DNA of 64,000 nucleotides, taken from NCBI RefSeq assembly GCF_019175385.1, contig NC_083345.1, positions 113,322,480 through 113,386,479 on the forward strand, written 5' to 3'. The notes under the pieces were generated by a model that was not told where the DNA came from, made no database searches, and saw nothing but the letters and a program-made list of their open reading frames with translations. Below, one piece after another: positions 1 to 12,300 of this stretch (the stretch's first letter is position 1; every line of letters begins with the position of its first letter). Source of the stretch: Lycium barbarum. Its lineage: Eukaryota; Streptophyta; Magnoliopsida; Solanales; Solanaceae. The position numbers and the translations under genes are program-made.

Positions 1-2
1 CT

Positions 3-74
3 CCTTCAGGTCTTGCTTATTGTGATAAAGTTGTTGGTTATGGCCCTGAAGCTGTTAAAGGCCAATTGATCAAG
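3..74 (+). pseudogene. FKBP13-like chloroplast peptidyl-prolyl isomerase, single exon
   Basis: Twenty-four open codons read PSGLAYCDKVVGYGPEAVKG and then QLIK, ending exactly at an AAG|GT splice donor (75-76). This closely matches the start of the FKBP domain of plant FKBP13, a thylakoid-lumen immunophilin (family recognised from memory). The protein would catalyse prolyl cis-trans isomerisation. Upstream exons, if any, lie outside the window. The next expected exon, carrying the isomerase core, is not visible before or after the retroelement at 430-5931. Either the rest was lost, making this a gene fragment, or the intron is very long. I call it a fragment but cannot exclude the middle of a real gene. 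The exon itself shows no lesion. Confidence 0.6.
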
Positions 75-429
75 GTTCATTTTCATCTTTCAACTTCTCT
101 TTGATTTCATTTACTTGCTTTTAATGGTATAAAACACACCTAAACTATCAGTGAATTTCACACCGCAATTGTCAGTTGTTCAGCTAGTAAAAGAGAAAGC
201 TGATAGTGAGTTAATCAGCTTCGAGATGTATCTTAATACATAGATGGTGATAGTTCAGGTAGGAAAAAGGAACAACCGATAGTTGGGTGGGCTATAAAAA
301 CTCAAGAATAAGTGACAGTTCAGGTGTGTTTTGATCAATAACTCATTTTTCAGGTCGGGGTGGGGGGGAGAGAGATTTATTTCCACCTAGTTTTTAGAAG
401 AATTAACTTAAATAGTTGTTCCACCTATC
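75..429. other. intron-like or intergenic sequence
   Basis: No coding signal is seen. The stretch follows the FKBP13-like exon directly and begins with a splice donor, so its first part may be intron. It includes a G-rich run near 356-372 and runs into the left LTR of the next element. Confidence 0.4.
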
Positions 430-1853
430 TGTCATGTGTATATGCAGGGACAAAAAACATAAATTTGCCTAACATTTTAATACTTTTAATCGTCTTTTGA
501 GTGTTAATACATAATTTTGTGCTTGATATTATATTTTTAATGTGTAGAAATAAAACGGTGTGAAGATAAAGAGATTTTGAGCAAAATTAAATAAAACGCG
601 GAAGAAAAAGAACAGAGGAGTTAATTTGGAAGCTGCTAGCATATGAGAACGTGGGAAAATAAATGAAGAGTTGATCTATGTGGCTTTGTCGAGATGGAAT
701 CATGTTATAATGATTAGTGAAAAATTGAAATTGGTGGAAAATTAAGGCAGGCAGCTAACTGAGCACGAGATGGTAAAATACTTAGAAAACTTTGTCTACA
801 TGGAAGCTTCTGGAGGCATGGCACGCTGTTTCAGTTCAGCGCATTGGTGCGGCAACAAATTCACGTCCCTGAATCTTTTCCTGAGCTCGTAATTTTTTCT
901 GGTCCGATTTGCATTTGGTTTTTAAAAGTTCTGGCCTTTTGGTATCATATAAATACATATTCTACAGGGTTTTTACATAACTTTGGAGAATTTGAAACTC
1001 TTAGTTCAGAACTTTTGACCTAGAAAAAGCTTCGAGCCACCGTGGAGGTCATAGTTACAGGGTTTTACCTTCTCTTCTTTGTAATACTTCTTTTTACATT
1101 TTTTTATTCGGATGATTTGTTATTTTTCCTCCATGTCTATGTAGAGCTAAACTCTTTAGTTCTAGGGTTTTGACACTATCATGAAAGTTGTGGTTTGATG
1201 ATTGTTGCTATCTATTGATTTCCATCTTTGAGTTGCTTATTTATTCTTGATCTTAATTGTTTGATTATTTGACGAAATAGTTGAGCACTTTCTGTGGTGC
1301 GTGAGTTGGACTTGAAAAAGGGAATTCACGTACATAATAATAATAAATAGAGTTTTTTCGATTTACTCGTTTCACTACTGAGGATAGAAATATACTATTT
1401 AGCCCTACTTAGTTGGTTACGGAGAAGTAAATGCGTTCTTGTTACCTCTGGCGATCATAGAAATATAGGCGTTATAGTAGCATCTACAGGCTTGTGAGTA
1501 GTTCGAAAGAATATCATAAAGTTAACATCAACCCGTCAACTAGTAACTCAGGAAATTGATAGGTAGAACGGTTTAAAGACTCAACTGGATGATTGTTAGT
1601 GGTCATAGCCTTAGATCTTTCTCTTCTCCGATAAAAATCTGGTCTTTCTTGGTTGAAGTTCATTATTTGCTTTCTTTTATTTTTAGTTAGTTTACAAATA
1701 TAAATTTGGATTTTATTTCTTGTTTAGATAATTAGCATCAGTTTTCTTTAGTAAATAGTTAATCATAAGTCCCTTTGGGTATGATATCTGGACTTTAAAA
1801 TCATATATTACTTGTACGACCACGTATACTTGCGTGTGCGTTTGGGAGCAACA
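430..1853 (+). repeat. 5' LTR of the Athila-like element
   Basis: It matches the right LTR over most of its length, from about 470 to the terminal GGGAGCAACA. It contains about 365 bp (roughly 652-1020) absent from the right copy. The left end is uncertain by about 40 bp. Confidence 0.75.
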
Positions 1854-1859
1854 AGTTTT

Positions 1860-1877
1860 TGGCGCCGTTACTGGGGA
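1860..1877 (+). promoter_or_regulatory. Primer-binding site, tRNA-Asp type
   Basis: TGGCGCCGTTACTGGGGA lies 6 bp after the LTR end. It is complementary to the 3' end of plant tRNA-Asp (GTC) with two mismatches. This tRNA choice is characteristic of Athila and Tat lineages. Confidence 0.8.
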
Positions 1878-1968
1878 CTTAGAAATTAACTGTTTATGTA
1901 GATTAGACTTTTCTTTTGTCTATTCAAGTTTTATTTTTAATTTGTTTTTTTATTTTTAATTTAATATT

Positions 1969-2330
1969 TTGGTTATCTTTCTTGACATGGCATCTTGGAA
2001 TAAAAATTGGTCGAATATTGGTTGTTCCTATTTTGGTGATTCTTGTCCGAGTTGTGGAGGACCCCACCAGTGGAAACACTGTCATAATATTTTTGGGAAT
2101 GGGTTGTGCGTACCTACCCAATCCTTTGAGTGGAATGTTTTTTTTGTAGTATATATGGTGGTCAAGATGGTCATTCGAATGGTTGTCCTAACTCTTATTT
2201 CCCACCTCATAGCCCCTATTATGATTCTCTTGTTGTTTGTGATGTTAACAGGAGTAATGAAGTGGAGGATGCGGAAAGTCTTGCTCCGGTTAGAGATATG
2301 ATGAAACAAATTATGGAGCACAACACATAA
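1969..2330 (+). pseudogene. Degraded gag-like segment
   Basis: Two overlapping frames each carry half of a cysteine-glycine-glycine motif: SCGGPHQWKHC in one and CSIYGGQDGHSNGCPNSYFP in the other, followed by a tyrosine/proline-rich stretch. Athila-like gag proteins have such C-x2-C-G-G...C-P-x-S-Y segments. The change of frame between the halves means the gene is broken. No intact product is expected. Confidence 0.45.
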
Positions 2331-2518
2331 TAAGAGAGCAAACCGCAGAACTAGGGAAGGCCATAGAGAGGATTCATGCCAAACTCACATAGATGCAGGC
2401 CAAGTCTGAAACATGTAATGATCTGCAAATTACAGGCTTAGCCAATACCTAAGACGAACCTCAAACAGAAGAAGAGAGTGAGTTCCTGCAAGGAGATAAC
2501 TTTGAAGAAGCAGAGATA

Positions 2519-3001
2519 GTGAGCCAATCTTGGCTAGCGAAACAAGCTCAACAAATGAAATTTCATGGGTTTCTCTGTGATGGTCTTACGGACATGGCGA
2601 TACAACTGATAGAAAGCAGAACTAAGCTCAGACAAGAGATAGACCAATTTGGCTCAGATGTCCATGACTTGCAGGCTCAATTGAATAAAATGGTTGGTGC
2701 ATCTGATGCCCAACTACCAATTGTCGTGGACAACAGTCATGATTTGGAGCAGAAAGAGGAATTCCAGCCATTCGACCAGAATATTGTTGATGATGCCAAG
2801 GTTGAGGAGGTGTACATTAGTGAGGATGTCCAAAATAATGCAGTTTTGGAGTTGGGACATGTTGGTATTCATTCTAAACATTTTTCTACATTGTGTTTGG
2901 TTGGCGACATGGAAATCAAGACTTCCACACCGACGAAGAAGTGTATAGATGAAGAACAAGAGCCTTACATCTCAAATTTCCACACCAAAAAGACAAAATG
3001 A
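2519..3001 (+). pseudogene. Gag-derived coiled-coil ORF in the Athila-like element
   Basis: This is an open frame of 160 codons. Its first 75 residues are rich in glutamine, leucine and charged residues in a heptad-like pattern (AKQAQQM, QLIESRTKLRQEIDQF, DLQAQLNKM); an acidic tail follows. It sits where the end of gag would be, just after the zinc-knuckle-like relic. The start is arbitrary because the frame continues upstream of the first Met to about 2517. I recognise no enzyme domain. It is probably a gag remnant carried by a non-autonomous element. Confidence 0.4.
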
Positions 3002-4861
3002 TATTCCTCACTTAAGGGCCAAGAAGTGCAAAATGCGACACCTATTGCTTGGTTCCTATATTTTCACACCGCCGCCCCATTAGCGGAGTAGAAAATTTGA
3101 TACAAAATTAGGGGTGCAATTTATATCCTCAAAGAGGAAGGAAAAGTTGGTTCACGTCATGCCGCGATGTTAAATCAAGCGCTTGTTGGGAGGCAACCCA
3201 GCTTGTATTTTATTTATTTTATTTTTATTGTGTCACACTTTGTTTTGTTTTCATTTTGCAGATTATGGGAAGTCTGAGTACCCAAAGTTGATAGCTGAGG
3301 AGCATGTTTGGAATTAAGTGTGGGGTTGTCCCGACCCTTGATGTTGAGGATTATGCTGCTAGATAGGCCCTAGAGGGTCTTAGGGAGCATTTCTTACACT
3401 TGTTTTAATTTTTCTCTACTTTACATGCATCAAGGACAATGCATATTTTTAAGTGTGGGGTGGGTACTTCCAATTTTTGAGGTTAAGGATGATTATCCCA
3501 TAGGATATTTTTTATTTCTTAGCCTTATGTATTTACAAAAAAAAAAAAATCAAAAAGATTTTACTTTGTTCTTTCTTTTATTTTTCTTTTATAGCTTTTT
3601 TGTCCTTCATTAGCGGCATAGATCATCCACCCCTTAGGTTTTCTTATGGCCTCAGTTCTTTCCCGAGGAGGGGTCTTTGAACCGGGTAATTTTTTATTTT
3701 TTAGGATTAATTTTTATTTTTTAGGAGTAGTAAAAGAGGGAGAAGAAAGACTTTTTAAGTTGTTTAATATTAGCATATTTAGGCTTGAGATTGAGTAATA
3801 CTTTCCTATGAGTGCTTTAGTAACGAAAAGATAATAGACTTTCTGACACTTACGCTCGTGGTTGTGACTTTGTATATAGCTTATTCTTATTTTGTAGTTC
3901 ATCATGATCCTATCTATCCTATAGTAGAATTGCCATCTTGATTGAGACTTGTGCCATGTGTGGTGAGGATTTATTGCATATATTCCATGTTTTGCATCTT
4001 AGTCTAGAACTTGCCTTGCATGTTATTGAAGCGAAATAAAAAGTGTTGCTCTTTTAGAAGATGATAATAGGCTTTCTTTGATATGTCTTATGAACCTTAG
4101 CCTTTTCAAAAACTGTACCACTAGTTAGCCCTTTGAGACTGTAGCCTTTCTTTTGTTAGCCGTATTTTTGCCTTGATCCTTTTGTTTGAATCCCTGCTTC
4201 CTTGAGCCCTATAGCTTATACTGTGTTATAATTGTGAAATCTAAAGAAAACGGACGGTCAAGTGTAAAAGGTGATCAATGATAGCTACAAACGATGAAAA
4301 GGCCCTCTTAAAATGTGACATGAAAAAAAAATTGCTTGAAAAAAAAAGTTGAAGCGTTCTTGATATGATGAGAATTACTAGTGAAAATAATTGATGAAGA
4401 AAGAGCTGAAAAATAAAGTTAAGAGATGAAAATAATGGGTGAGCATACTTACATTAGTAGAGATGTACATAGTGGGCAAGCCTATGGTTCTTTGTGCATA
4501 CATGTGAATTTCTTTATGAGTGCGAGAGTTGTATTTTGATGTTAAGTTCTTAAATTACATTCGATTCTTTGATTTGAGTGTGTGGACTATTTATTCTTGT
4601 GAGGGAACTTGTTTCATGATAGATAGGTGATGTTATTAGTTTTCTTTGACAGAGTAGGCGAGCGAGCATAAATTTGATGAGTTAGAGTCTGTTTTTGAGG
4701 TAGGAGGTTAGGAGTTTGTTGTTTTCTTGTATATCTTGTATGATGATATTTAATGAGTTGAGTTGCTAGAGGGCCTAATTATTGGTATCAATCAAAGTAG
4801 TGGTGTTCCTAGGTTTGTTTTATTGAGAGTGGTTTTAATGCTTACTCAAGGACGAGCAAGA
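3002..4861 (+). other. Non-coding internal region of the Athila-like element
   Basis: It has no convincing frame. The phrase AAGTGTGGGG recurs near 3314, 3451 and 4865, each time in a purine-rich setting. The two internal occurrences look like extra copies of the polypurine-tract neighbourhood. Confidence 0.6.
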
Positions 4862-4881
4862 GTTTAAGTGTGGGGTGGTGA
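4862..4881 (+). promoter_or_regulatory. Polypurine tract of the Athila-like element
   Basis: AAGTGTGGGGTGGTGA lies directly before the right LTR, after a GGACGAGCAAGAG stretch. This is a standard configuration at the 3' end of Athila/Tat elements, where plus-strand DNA synthesis is primed. Confidence 0.65.
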
Positions 4882-5931
4882 TGTTCGGCCTAAAATGCAT
4901 ATAGTTACTCATTGTTTGCCTCGCATTTCAATACTTTTAATCGTCTTTTGAGTGTTAATACATAACTTTGTGCTTGATATTATATTTTTAATGTGTAGGA
5001 ATAAAACGGTGTGAAGATAAAGAGATTTGGACCAAAATTGAATAAAACGCGAAAGAAAAAGAAAAGAGGATTTAATTTGGAAGCTGCTAGCAAATGAGAA
5101 CGTGAGAGAGCTTGGAGCCACCGTGGATGTCATAGTTACAGGGTTTTACCTTCTCTTCTCTGTAATACTTATTTTTACGTTTTTTATTTGGATGATTTGT
5201 TGTTTTTCCTCTATGTCTATGTAGAGCTAAACTCTTTAGTTCTAGGGTTTTGACACTATCATGAAAGTTGTGGTTTGACGATTGTTGCAATCTATTGATT
5301 TCCATCTTTGAGTTGCTTATTTATTTTTTATCTTAATTGTTTGATTATTTGACGAAATAGTTGAGCACTATCTTGGTGCGTGAGTTGGACTTGAAAGAGG
5401 GAATTCACGTACGTAATAAGAATAAATGGAGTTTTTTCGATTTAATTGTTTCGCTACTGAGGATAGAAATTTACCCTTTAGCCCTACTTAGTTGGTTACG
5501 GAGAAGTAAATGCGTTCTTGTTACCTCTGACGATCATAGATATATAGGCGTTATAGTAGCATTTACAGGCTTGTGAGTAGTTCGAAAGAATATCATAAAG
5601 TTAACATCAACCCGTCAACTAGTAACTCAGGAAATTGATAGGTAGAACGGTTTAAAGACTCAACTGGATTGTTAATGGTCATAGCCCTCGATCTTTCTCT
5701 TCTCCGATAAAAATCTGATCTTTCTTGGTTAAAGTTCATTATTTGCTTTCTTTTATTTTTAGTTAGTTTATAAATATATAAATTTGGATTTTATTTCTTG
5801 TTTAGATAATTTGCATCAGTTTAATTTAGTAAACAGTTAATCATAAGTCCCTGTGGGTACGATATATGGACTTTAAAATCTTATATTACTTGTACGACCA
5901 TGTATACTTGCGTGTGCGTTTGGGAACAACA
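4882..5931 (+). repeat. 3' LTR of the Athila-like element, with internal deletion
   Basis: It starts TGTTCGGCC and ends GGGAACAACA. It aligns with the left LTR but joins directly at about 5100-5108 across the ~365 bp present in the left copy. Open frames on both strands here are LTR sequence, not genes. Confidence 0.8.
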
Positions 5932-7120
5932 CTTTGACCGAACATTGAAATACTTTCCTCAACTGTAGCCATGTATGGTTTAGTAATAACCATGAAACAT
6001 CTCGCCATTTGATATTTGATTTTCTTCAAAGATTCAGTGGTCAAAGTGAGACTATCAAAACTTAAAGTGGACAGGATGTACTTGCAGATGACTTAATAGA
6101 TTCTAGCAAGGGGGAAATTTTTGATGGCGTCAAACTGGAAATTTTGTATTGTTTTAACTAAATTCATGTTTGTTTCTAATGCTTTCTTTTATTTGAAAGG
6201 TGCTATGCTTGATTGCACCCTCGTGGTGTCAACTGCTGCAAGAAGAAGTGTGGGCACAGTAACCAGGTTCATTTTCATCATACTCTTAAGACACATTATG
6301 TTACTCTTATCAGTGACTGCAGACTAACTTCTATCATTTATTTGGCTTTGCTGTTGAGGCCTAAGAAGAAGATCAAGTAGATGGTGATTTTGTATTCTGT
6401 CAACACGTAGTTGCTGCTTTTGAGATCCTTGAGAAACTAACTACATATGTTGTTGGGTTACTTGTTCAATTTTATCCTAGAACATTGATGGATTTGATTT
6501 TGATCTATATCAAAGATTTTGAGCTACTGTTTGATTAGATTTTGAGCTACTATTTGATTGGTGGCTTTGTGAGAATTCTACAAGTGTTTTGTGAATGTTT
6601 ACGAAGTTTGAAGTTGGACTCTATAACTTATGACTTGTATGACTTTTTCATTCATCTTTGAAGTAGTTTCGAGTTGAATTTAATGTAGCTTGGGTTGGAG
6701 GATGTTAGATATATTTGTGTTGTAGTTTGGTGGATTGTTAGCAGCTATTTGAGCTAGTTTTAGCTGAATATAGAATTGTATTGATTTTGGCAAGTGGTCA
6801 ATTGCAAAAGCAGCATGATTCTGCTAGTTTTTTTGCAGAAAACCGACCTCATGAGGTCAGTTTTTTGCATTTCATTTTCCAGAAATTGCACAAATTCGAC
6901 CTCATGAGTGTTATAAAACTAATTGCGGAGTGTGAAGTAGTTGAAAGTTAATTTCATTATTCCGCAGAGTGTGATTAACAATGGAGATAGAACCTCATAG
7001 GAATTTAATTAGGCATCATTTGTTATTTTGTCAACAAAGATGCTTGTGTACTAGTTTACTGAAACAAGTACCTTAACATATACCTTAAATATTGACCCTA
7101 GGCGTGAAAATTGGCCAAAA
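5932..7120. other. Unassigned region
   Basis: No gene could be supported. At 6202-6267 there is a short open stretch between an AG and a GT that could be an exon (GAMLDCTLVVSTAARRSVGT), but it matches nothing I know. Near 6843-6910 two CGACCTCATGAG segments form a short imperfect repeat with a palindromic core. Confidence 0.4.
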
Positions 7121-8700
7121 TGTAATGTCCCGTACCTTCGGGGTAAGATTAGAAGTGCTCGTCATGTTACGTAGGCCGCGTTATGAGGTATTTGAGTCAT
7201 ACGTCAAGGTTGGAAGTATAGCGTGTTGCAATTAAGAAGTCGACTAAGCTTTATCGAAGTTAAGACTTTAAATCCCGTTATTATTTGGGTTAGTTTCCTC
7301 GGAGCTATCCTCCCTGTATAGTTGGGAGTTACGGGGTGATGTACCTACCAAATCGAAGGTCTTCAAGTCTAGTTTTCAACTCATTAAACCGTTCGTCGAT
7401 ACGATGTCTGAGTAAAACGTTATGCGCGATTTATCACAGTACTGTGTGGCTGCCGAAAGGCATAATTTGGATACAACATTAACTAGCTTCACCCATGTGT
7501 GTCACCTATGTGTTTTGCCTATGACCAGAGGCGGATTCAGGATTTTAAGGTTGTGGGTTCCCAAAAAAAAAAATTAAAACAACAACATACCTAGTGTAGT
7601 CCCGCAAGTAAATCACAACATTCCGGAAAAAGAAACGAGAGAAGTAACCAATGTCGTATGTTGTGAGGAGAATGCCTTTGTCCTGCATAAATGAAAAAAA
7701 AAACAAGTAGGGCAGAATTAACCATAGATTAGATCATACCATAAAAGTGGGGTTACTGTTACTCTTTTGCTGGAAAAAAGAAGAAGCAAATTTGACTTAA
7801 AAAGAAGAAACGTGGGGTTACTCTCTTGCTAGAAAAACAAAAGAAGTAAATTTGAATTAAAAAACATGAGTCCAGCGGGAATCGACCCCGTGTACAATCT
7901 AGACAAAACCCGCTTCAGTCCCCCCCCCCCCCCCCCCCTCTTTTCCATTGAACCATCAGTCATTCAGTGGTGGGTTCCAAACTGAAAATAGTTATACTTG
8001 ACTATAATTTTCAATATAATAATAGGACCTACATTAGCAGATGTGGGTTCCCGAGAACCCACACCCGCCACTGTAGATCCGGCCCTGCCAATGACCTCAC
8101 CTATGAGCTTCACCCATGTGTTTCACCTATGTGCTTCACGTTCTAGCTTTAAAGGCGGAGGCCATATAAAGCCAAGTTGATATTTCCTTGTCATTATTTA
8201 CACTCTCTACTTAGAGATCAGCCCAAGGCCGACCCTCTCTCCTTCCCAAGCTTCCCAAAACTGATTTTCCCTTCTTCAAGCTTCAAGGTAAGTTGGTGGT
8301 TTTCCCTCCTCGTTAATCATGTGGTACTTATATTGATTCTTATCCGATTATAATTGTTCAAAGGTTACTTCAAGGTGAAGTAAAGCAAGGAAATCAAAGG
8401 ATTTTGGCAGAAAAGGTAAGATTTCTTGTCTATGATTATTCATGGGCTCGTATGAGTGTTTAAATTATGTTTTCGGTAAGAACTCATGGGACGGTGATCA
8501 GAAGCCGTGAAATCAAGTTGTTGTTTTCTTGTCCTATGGAATTCGAGAAGGGCTTGGTAGCTCATGTTGGGCTTGTTTGTTGTTAAAAGGAGGTCCAGCA
8601 TGGAGTACACCATTGTATTATAGCCTGCATTCCAGAAACCATTTTGGGTATGACAAGCTTGAGGCATCTGCATATAAGTCGTTTATATACTTGTAGTCAA
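7121..8700 (+). repeat. Ty3-like LTR fragment interrupted by a hAT MITE
   Basis: It starts TGTAATGTCCCGTACC, a common LTR start in nightshade Ty3 elements. A CATATAAAG TATA-like box lies near 8163, followed by a pyrimidine-rich leader. Once the MITE at 7526-8087 is removed, the two halves read continuously. No matching right end, PBS or second LTR was found, so the 3' limit is approximate. Confidence 0.45.
7526..8087. mobile_element. hAT-type MITE, 562 bp
   Basis: The ends are CAGAGGCGGATTCAGG and the imperfect inverse CGCCACTGTAGATCCGGCCCTG. Flanking 8-mers CCTATGAC and CCAATGAC match at 7 of 8 positions, as expected for the 8-bp hAT target duplication. The interior holds a C18 homopolymer near 7920 and no transposase. 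Confidence 0.7.
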
Positions 8701-8884
8701 CGACTAGAGGTTCTTGACAGCTTAAAAGTAGGGCCGACAATTTCAGCACATATTTGTAAAATCAGCCCATTTGAATCCATATTTTAATGAGTTTGACCAC
8801 TTAAATTTTAGGAATTTTTACTTGTTGTAGCTTCTTTTAAGACCTAATTATTAAGCATAACTACCCTTTCATTTAATTATAATT
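8701..8884. other. Unassigned region
   Basis: AT-rich sequence with no gene, motif or repeat that I could support. Confidence 0.4.
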
Positions 8885-9307
8885 AGTAGTTACAGTGATT
8901 TTGTAAATTATCATTCGTAGCTACACCTAAATACATATGTTTGAGTGGCTGAAGTGGTATTGGGCGAGGCTATCCCCCTGCCCGCCCAGGTTCGAACCCC
9001 CACAACAACATTTATTTTCTTACACATACATTCAATACACAGTTCCTTCAAATACACATACACGAATTGAATGTATATGTATATTTGGCATACACACTCA
9101 AATACACAATAACAGCCCAGTGGCTCAAATACACATTCAAAATTTGAATGTATGTGTATTCGATTCGTAGTTCATCACACGAACAACTACACAGTTCCTT
9201 CAAATACAAATACAAATTTGAATGTATGTTTATATTTGACATACAAATACTTATGAACAAATACACATATGTATACACATATTTGAACTAATACACATAC
9301 ACATACA
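8885..9307 (+). mobile_element. Left half of an inverted-repeat element with tRNA-like head
   Basis: The left half is the approximate reverse complement of 13364-13625. Both share GGGCGAGG, then TGCCCGCCCAGGTTCGAACC, then a CAACAACATT stretch, then ACAT/ACAC-rich sequence. The two halves became separated by the solo LTR at 9308-13363. The element could be a fold-back MITE or two SINEs in opposite orientation. Confidence 0.55.
8943..9002 (+). promoter_or_regulatory. tRNA-like A and B boxes
   Basis: TGGCTGAAGTGG resembles an RNA polymerase III A box, and GGTTCGAACCC is a good B box about 40 bp downstream. The spacing suits a tRNA-derived SINE head. The sequence between does not fold as an obvious complete tRNA, so I do not call a tRNA gene. 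Confidence 0.45.
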
Positions 9308-12300
9308 TGTTGACACCCAATTTTGTCCCTCCTTTATTTAATTTTATTCACTCGGGCATCTAAATTTACTGACAAGCTAAATACTTTATTTTCACTACTA
9401 TTATTTTCGCTACTTCTATTTTCAACATTACGAGCATTACTTTATCATAAATTTTAAATGTTCGTCATCGTTTCATTTTTTCCGATTTGGAATCGTTAAA
9501 TTAATTACAAGACAACACTTTGTAAAATCTTTATTTTTCTACATATTAATTATTAATTGTCTTTACATAGTATATGTTGTACTAGTTATTAAATTAGAAG
9601 CCCAAAGAATAATTAAAATAGAGGAGGAAGGATCAACAATTTTCAGCCAAATTATTATCTCATTACCCATTTCACTATTCAAACGGACCAGCCCACATTA
9701 TTCCCGATCCAGCCCACATCCTAAATTACTGACCCGGCCCAAATCTTATTTCCCTAAAACCCTAATCCCTTTTCTTTCTCCTTCTTCATCCGCTCCCCTT
9801 TCTCTCTCCTTCCTCTCTCTCCCTCTCACGTTCTCTCCACTCTCCTATCTCCCACGCTCTGCCATCTCCACTGCTGTCCCCCACTCCCACGTTCCTCTCC
9901 ACTCACCTTTGTTCCCCACGCCGCTCCTCACCTCATACGCTCCTCTCTCTCATACGCTCCTTTTCCTCTTTTCTTAAACCCTAATCACAGCCCTATAAAA
10001 GGATGGGAATTCCCCTGAGATCGGGGGGGATTTTTTCAGTTTTTTTGGGGAAGATACACGAGTATTTTGTTACAAACACCATTGATAGCAATCGTTACTT
10101 TCTACTTCCTAGCATTTTCATTCAATTCGCCAAAAGTGAATACAAAACTTTAGTTCACAAAATCCGTAATACTTTCGTTTGAACTCGTTTGGCTCAAAGT
10201 TCGGGTCTATTCATAACGAGAGAGTAGATTCGAGGCCATCGGCGCCTCAGTTCATTGTACACACAAAAGGTAAAGCTTTTCCTTGTATTTATTTCAATTT
10301 ATTTTTAGTGTTCTTAGTATTTTCTGTGTATTTAGTTTAGTTTTTGCTTGTGTATTATGCGTTCATATTGGTTTTGTTTAGTTTAAGTTTTAATCTTGCT
10401 ATGTGTTAGTTATTTATTAGCACGTCTATGCTTGATTTAGTAGTTCATATATATTCAGTGTTAGTTTTTTAGATCAACTTGGGTTTGATTTAATCAATTT
10501 TCTTGTGTAAGCATGCCATATATCTTCATTATCAATTAGTAGTATTTTAGCATAATGCCTGTAATTTGGTGTTTTCACGTTCATATGTTTGATATCTGGT
10601 GGTAGTCGTTAGATTAGTCTACAATTAGTCTTAATGGGTCTGTTTTAGGTTTAGTTATTGTTGTTAAGTTGTTGGTTGTTGACGATTACATGGATTAAAC
10701 TGGGTCGATTTGTTCAGAGCATGCTCTGTTTATGATTTGGTTAGTTTCACATGAATTCAAGTAGTAGAAATGGCTAGGTGCAATACATGGTGGGTTCTGA
10801 GTTTCATTTTAAATGCATGATAGTTCAGCTCTTCCTGTTTATGCTTAAATGCCCAGTGACCATAGGCACACATTAGTAATGCTTAAATTAACGCACCTTG
10901 CGACTTGTATGCCTTAGTTGGTTGATAGGATTTGATCTTTTTTAAAGATCCTGCCTGCTACCTGCCTTTGACCATTCATCTTATACTTGGAGTTGACTCT
11001 TTCATTACCTTCCATGCTCCTCTAGAACTTACAGCTATTGTTGCAATACCCTTAATGGTGCCAACTCCTTGATCAGTCTGTTGCTGTATCTTCCCATTTT
11101 GAAATGTTCCCTCTATGTCCTTATTGTATGGAAATATTCCACTTGACTCTGCATTAATGTTTTGAATTGGTTGCCAACCTGATTTGCCTTTGTTTGTCCT
11201 TAGTAATTGTGTACCTCTTCCCTTTTGCTTTGCCTACAGCTGCTGTTACTACTCTTCTTTGCCCTTTCAAAGGAGTATGTGTTTGATTTGGTTATTACTG
11301 TTTGGTGTCATTAAGGTCTTTTGATATGAATTTCATATGTATGCACTTATGCATTTCCTCCTGCTCATACCCACATCTGTTTTTTTTTTTTTTAATTGTC
11401 TCTGAACTCATCTATTCTGTATAGTGACTTCTACATGATTTGTCTGGGCTATTTCACTTCTGTTGAATGTGCTGGTTGACCATGATGCATCCCTATCGTC
11501 CTAGTCAGTTTGGTGTTTGGGCTGTACTTTATTTAGAGCTGATTATTCATTTTTATGGTTCTTTGGTTTATCCTTAAATGAGATTAGCCATTTATGGCCT
11601 GGACTTTTAGCTGAGACTAAGAGGAAAACAGAGTGTTTAAAGGATTTAGTTCAGTCAGTGTTTAGAACTAAAAGATTGCGCATTGTTGAAGTTTTTTTTT
11701 TTTTTCTGCTGTTGTTTGGGGCTATTACTACATTAACTGTGAGCAGTCCCCTGTTTAGCTAAAATTATGGAGTTTGTTAATAGATCGCCATGCTTGTTAA
11801 TCTATCTTAACCTCTTAAGCCTGCCTTGTTCCCTACTTTAGTTTGATTCAAGATCTTATTCTCTTTGTCCTGTTGTGAAGCCAATGTGATACAATAGCAT
11901 GCTTAAAGATTATTTAAGTTAGTTTTTATAGGGAGCAGTAGGAGCTATCTGTAATTTTGTTTGCTTGATTGTTACAGTTGTACCTTTGAACTTCAAACTA
12001 TATCGTACCCTCAAATTGCTATCAACTTTCGTGTCACAATTGTCATTTGTGCCTTGTCCTGTTACCAACCCATATTGATCAATCGTCTATACTAATTATG
12101 CCACTACTATCTGCATATTTGTGTACATAGAAGAATGATGCCTGCCCTCTCTGCCTTTGTCTCTTAAAGTAGCCGAGCATGCGTGTTGTTTATGTTGGGC
12201 TGACAGTTTAATTTAAAATTTACAGTCTCAATCAACTTGTGCCTATATGAGTGCTAATCTCTATTTCTCCTTTCTTTACATGTACACATCGGAGAAAAAT

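Larger units (their letters stand above)
430..5931 (+). mobile_element. Non-autonomous Athila-like LTR retrotransposon
   Basis: Two direct repeats (about 430-1853 and 4882-5931) flank about 3 kb of internal sequence. A primer-binding site complementary to tRNA-Asp follows the left LTR, and a purine-rich tract containing AAGTGTGGGGTGG precedes the right LTR. Both are typical of Athila/Tat Ty3 elements. No protease, reverse transcriptase, RNase H or integrase is present; only degraded gag-like pieces remain. The total size and missing pol fit a large retrotransposon derivative that would need enzymes in trans. The left boundary is approximate, because the first tens of bases of the left LTR are poorly conserved, and no target duplication could be confirmed. 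Confidence 0.75.

Noticed and set aside
6202..6267. Continuation exon of the FKBP13-like gene
   Set aside because: The translation does not match the FKBP core in any frame; only the short GTTCATTTTCATC after the donor is shared, which looks coincidental.
8943..9004. Possible functional tRNA gene
   Set aside because: A and B boxes are present but no acceptor stem or complete cloverleaf could be made; a SINE-like head is more likely.
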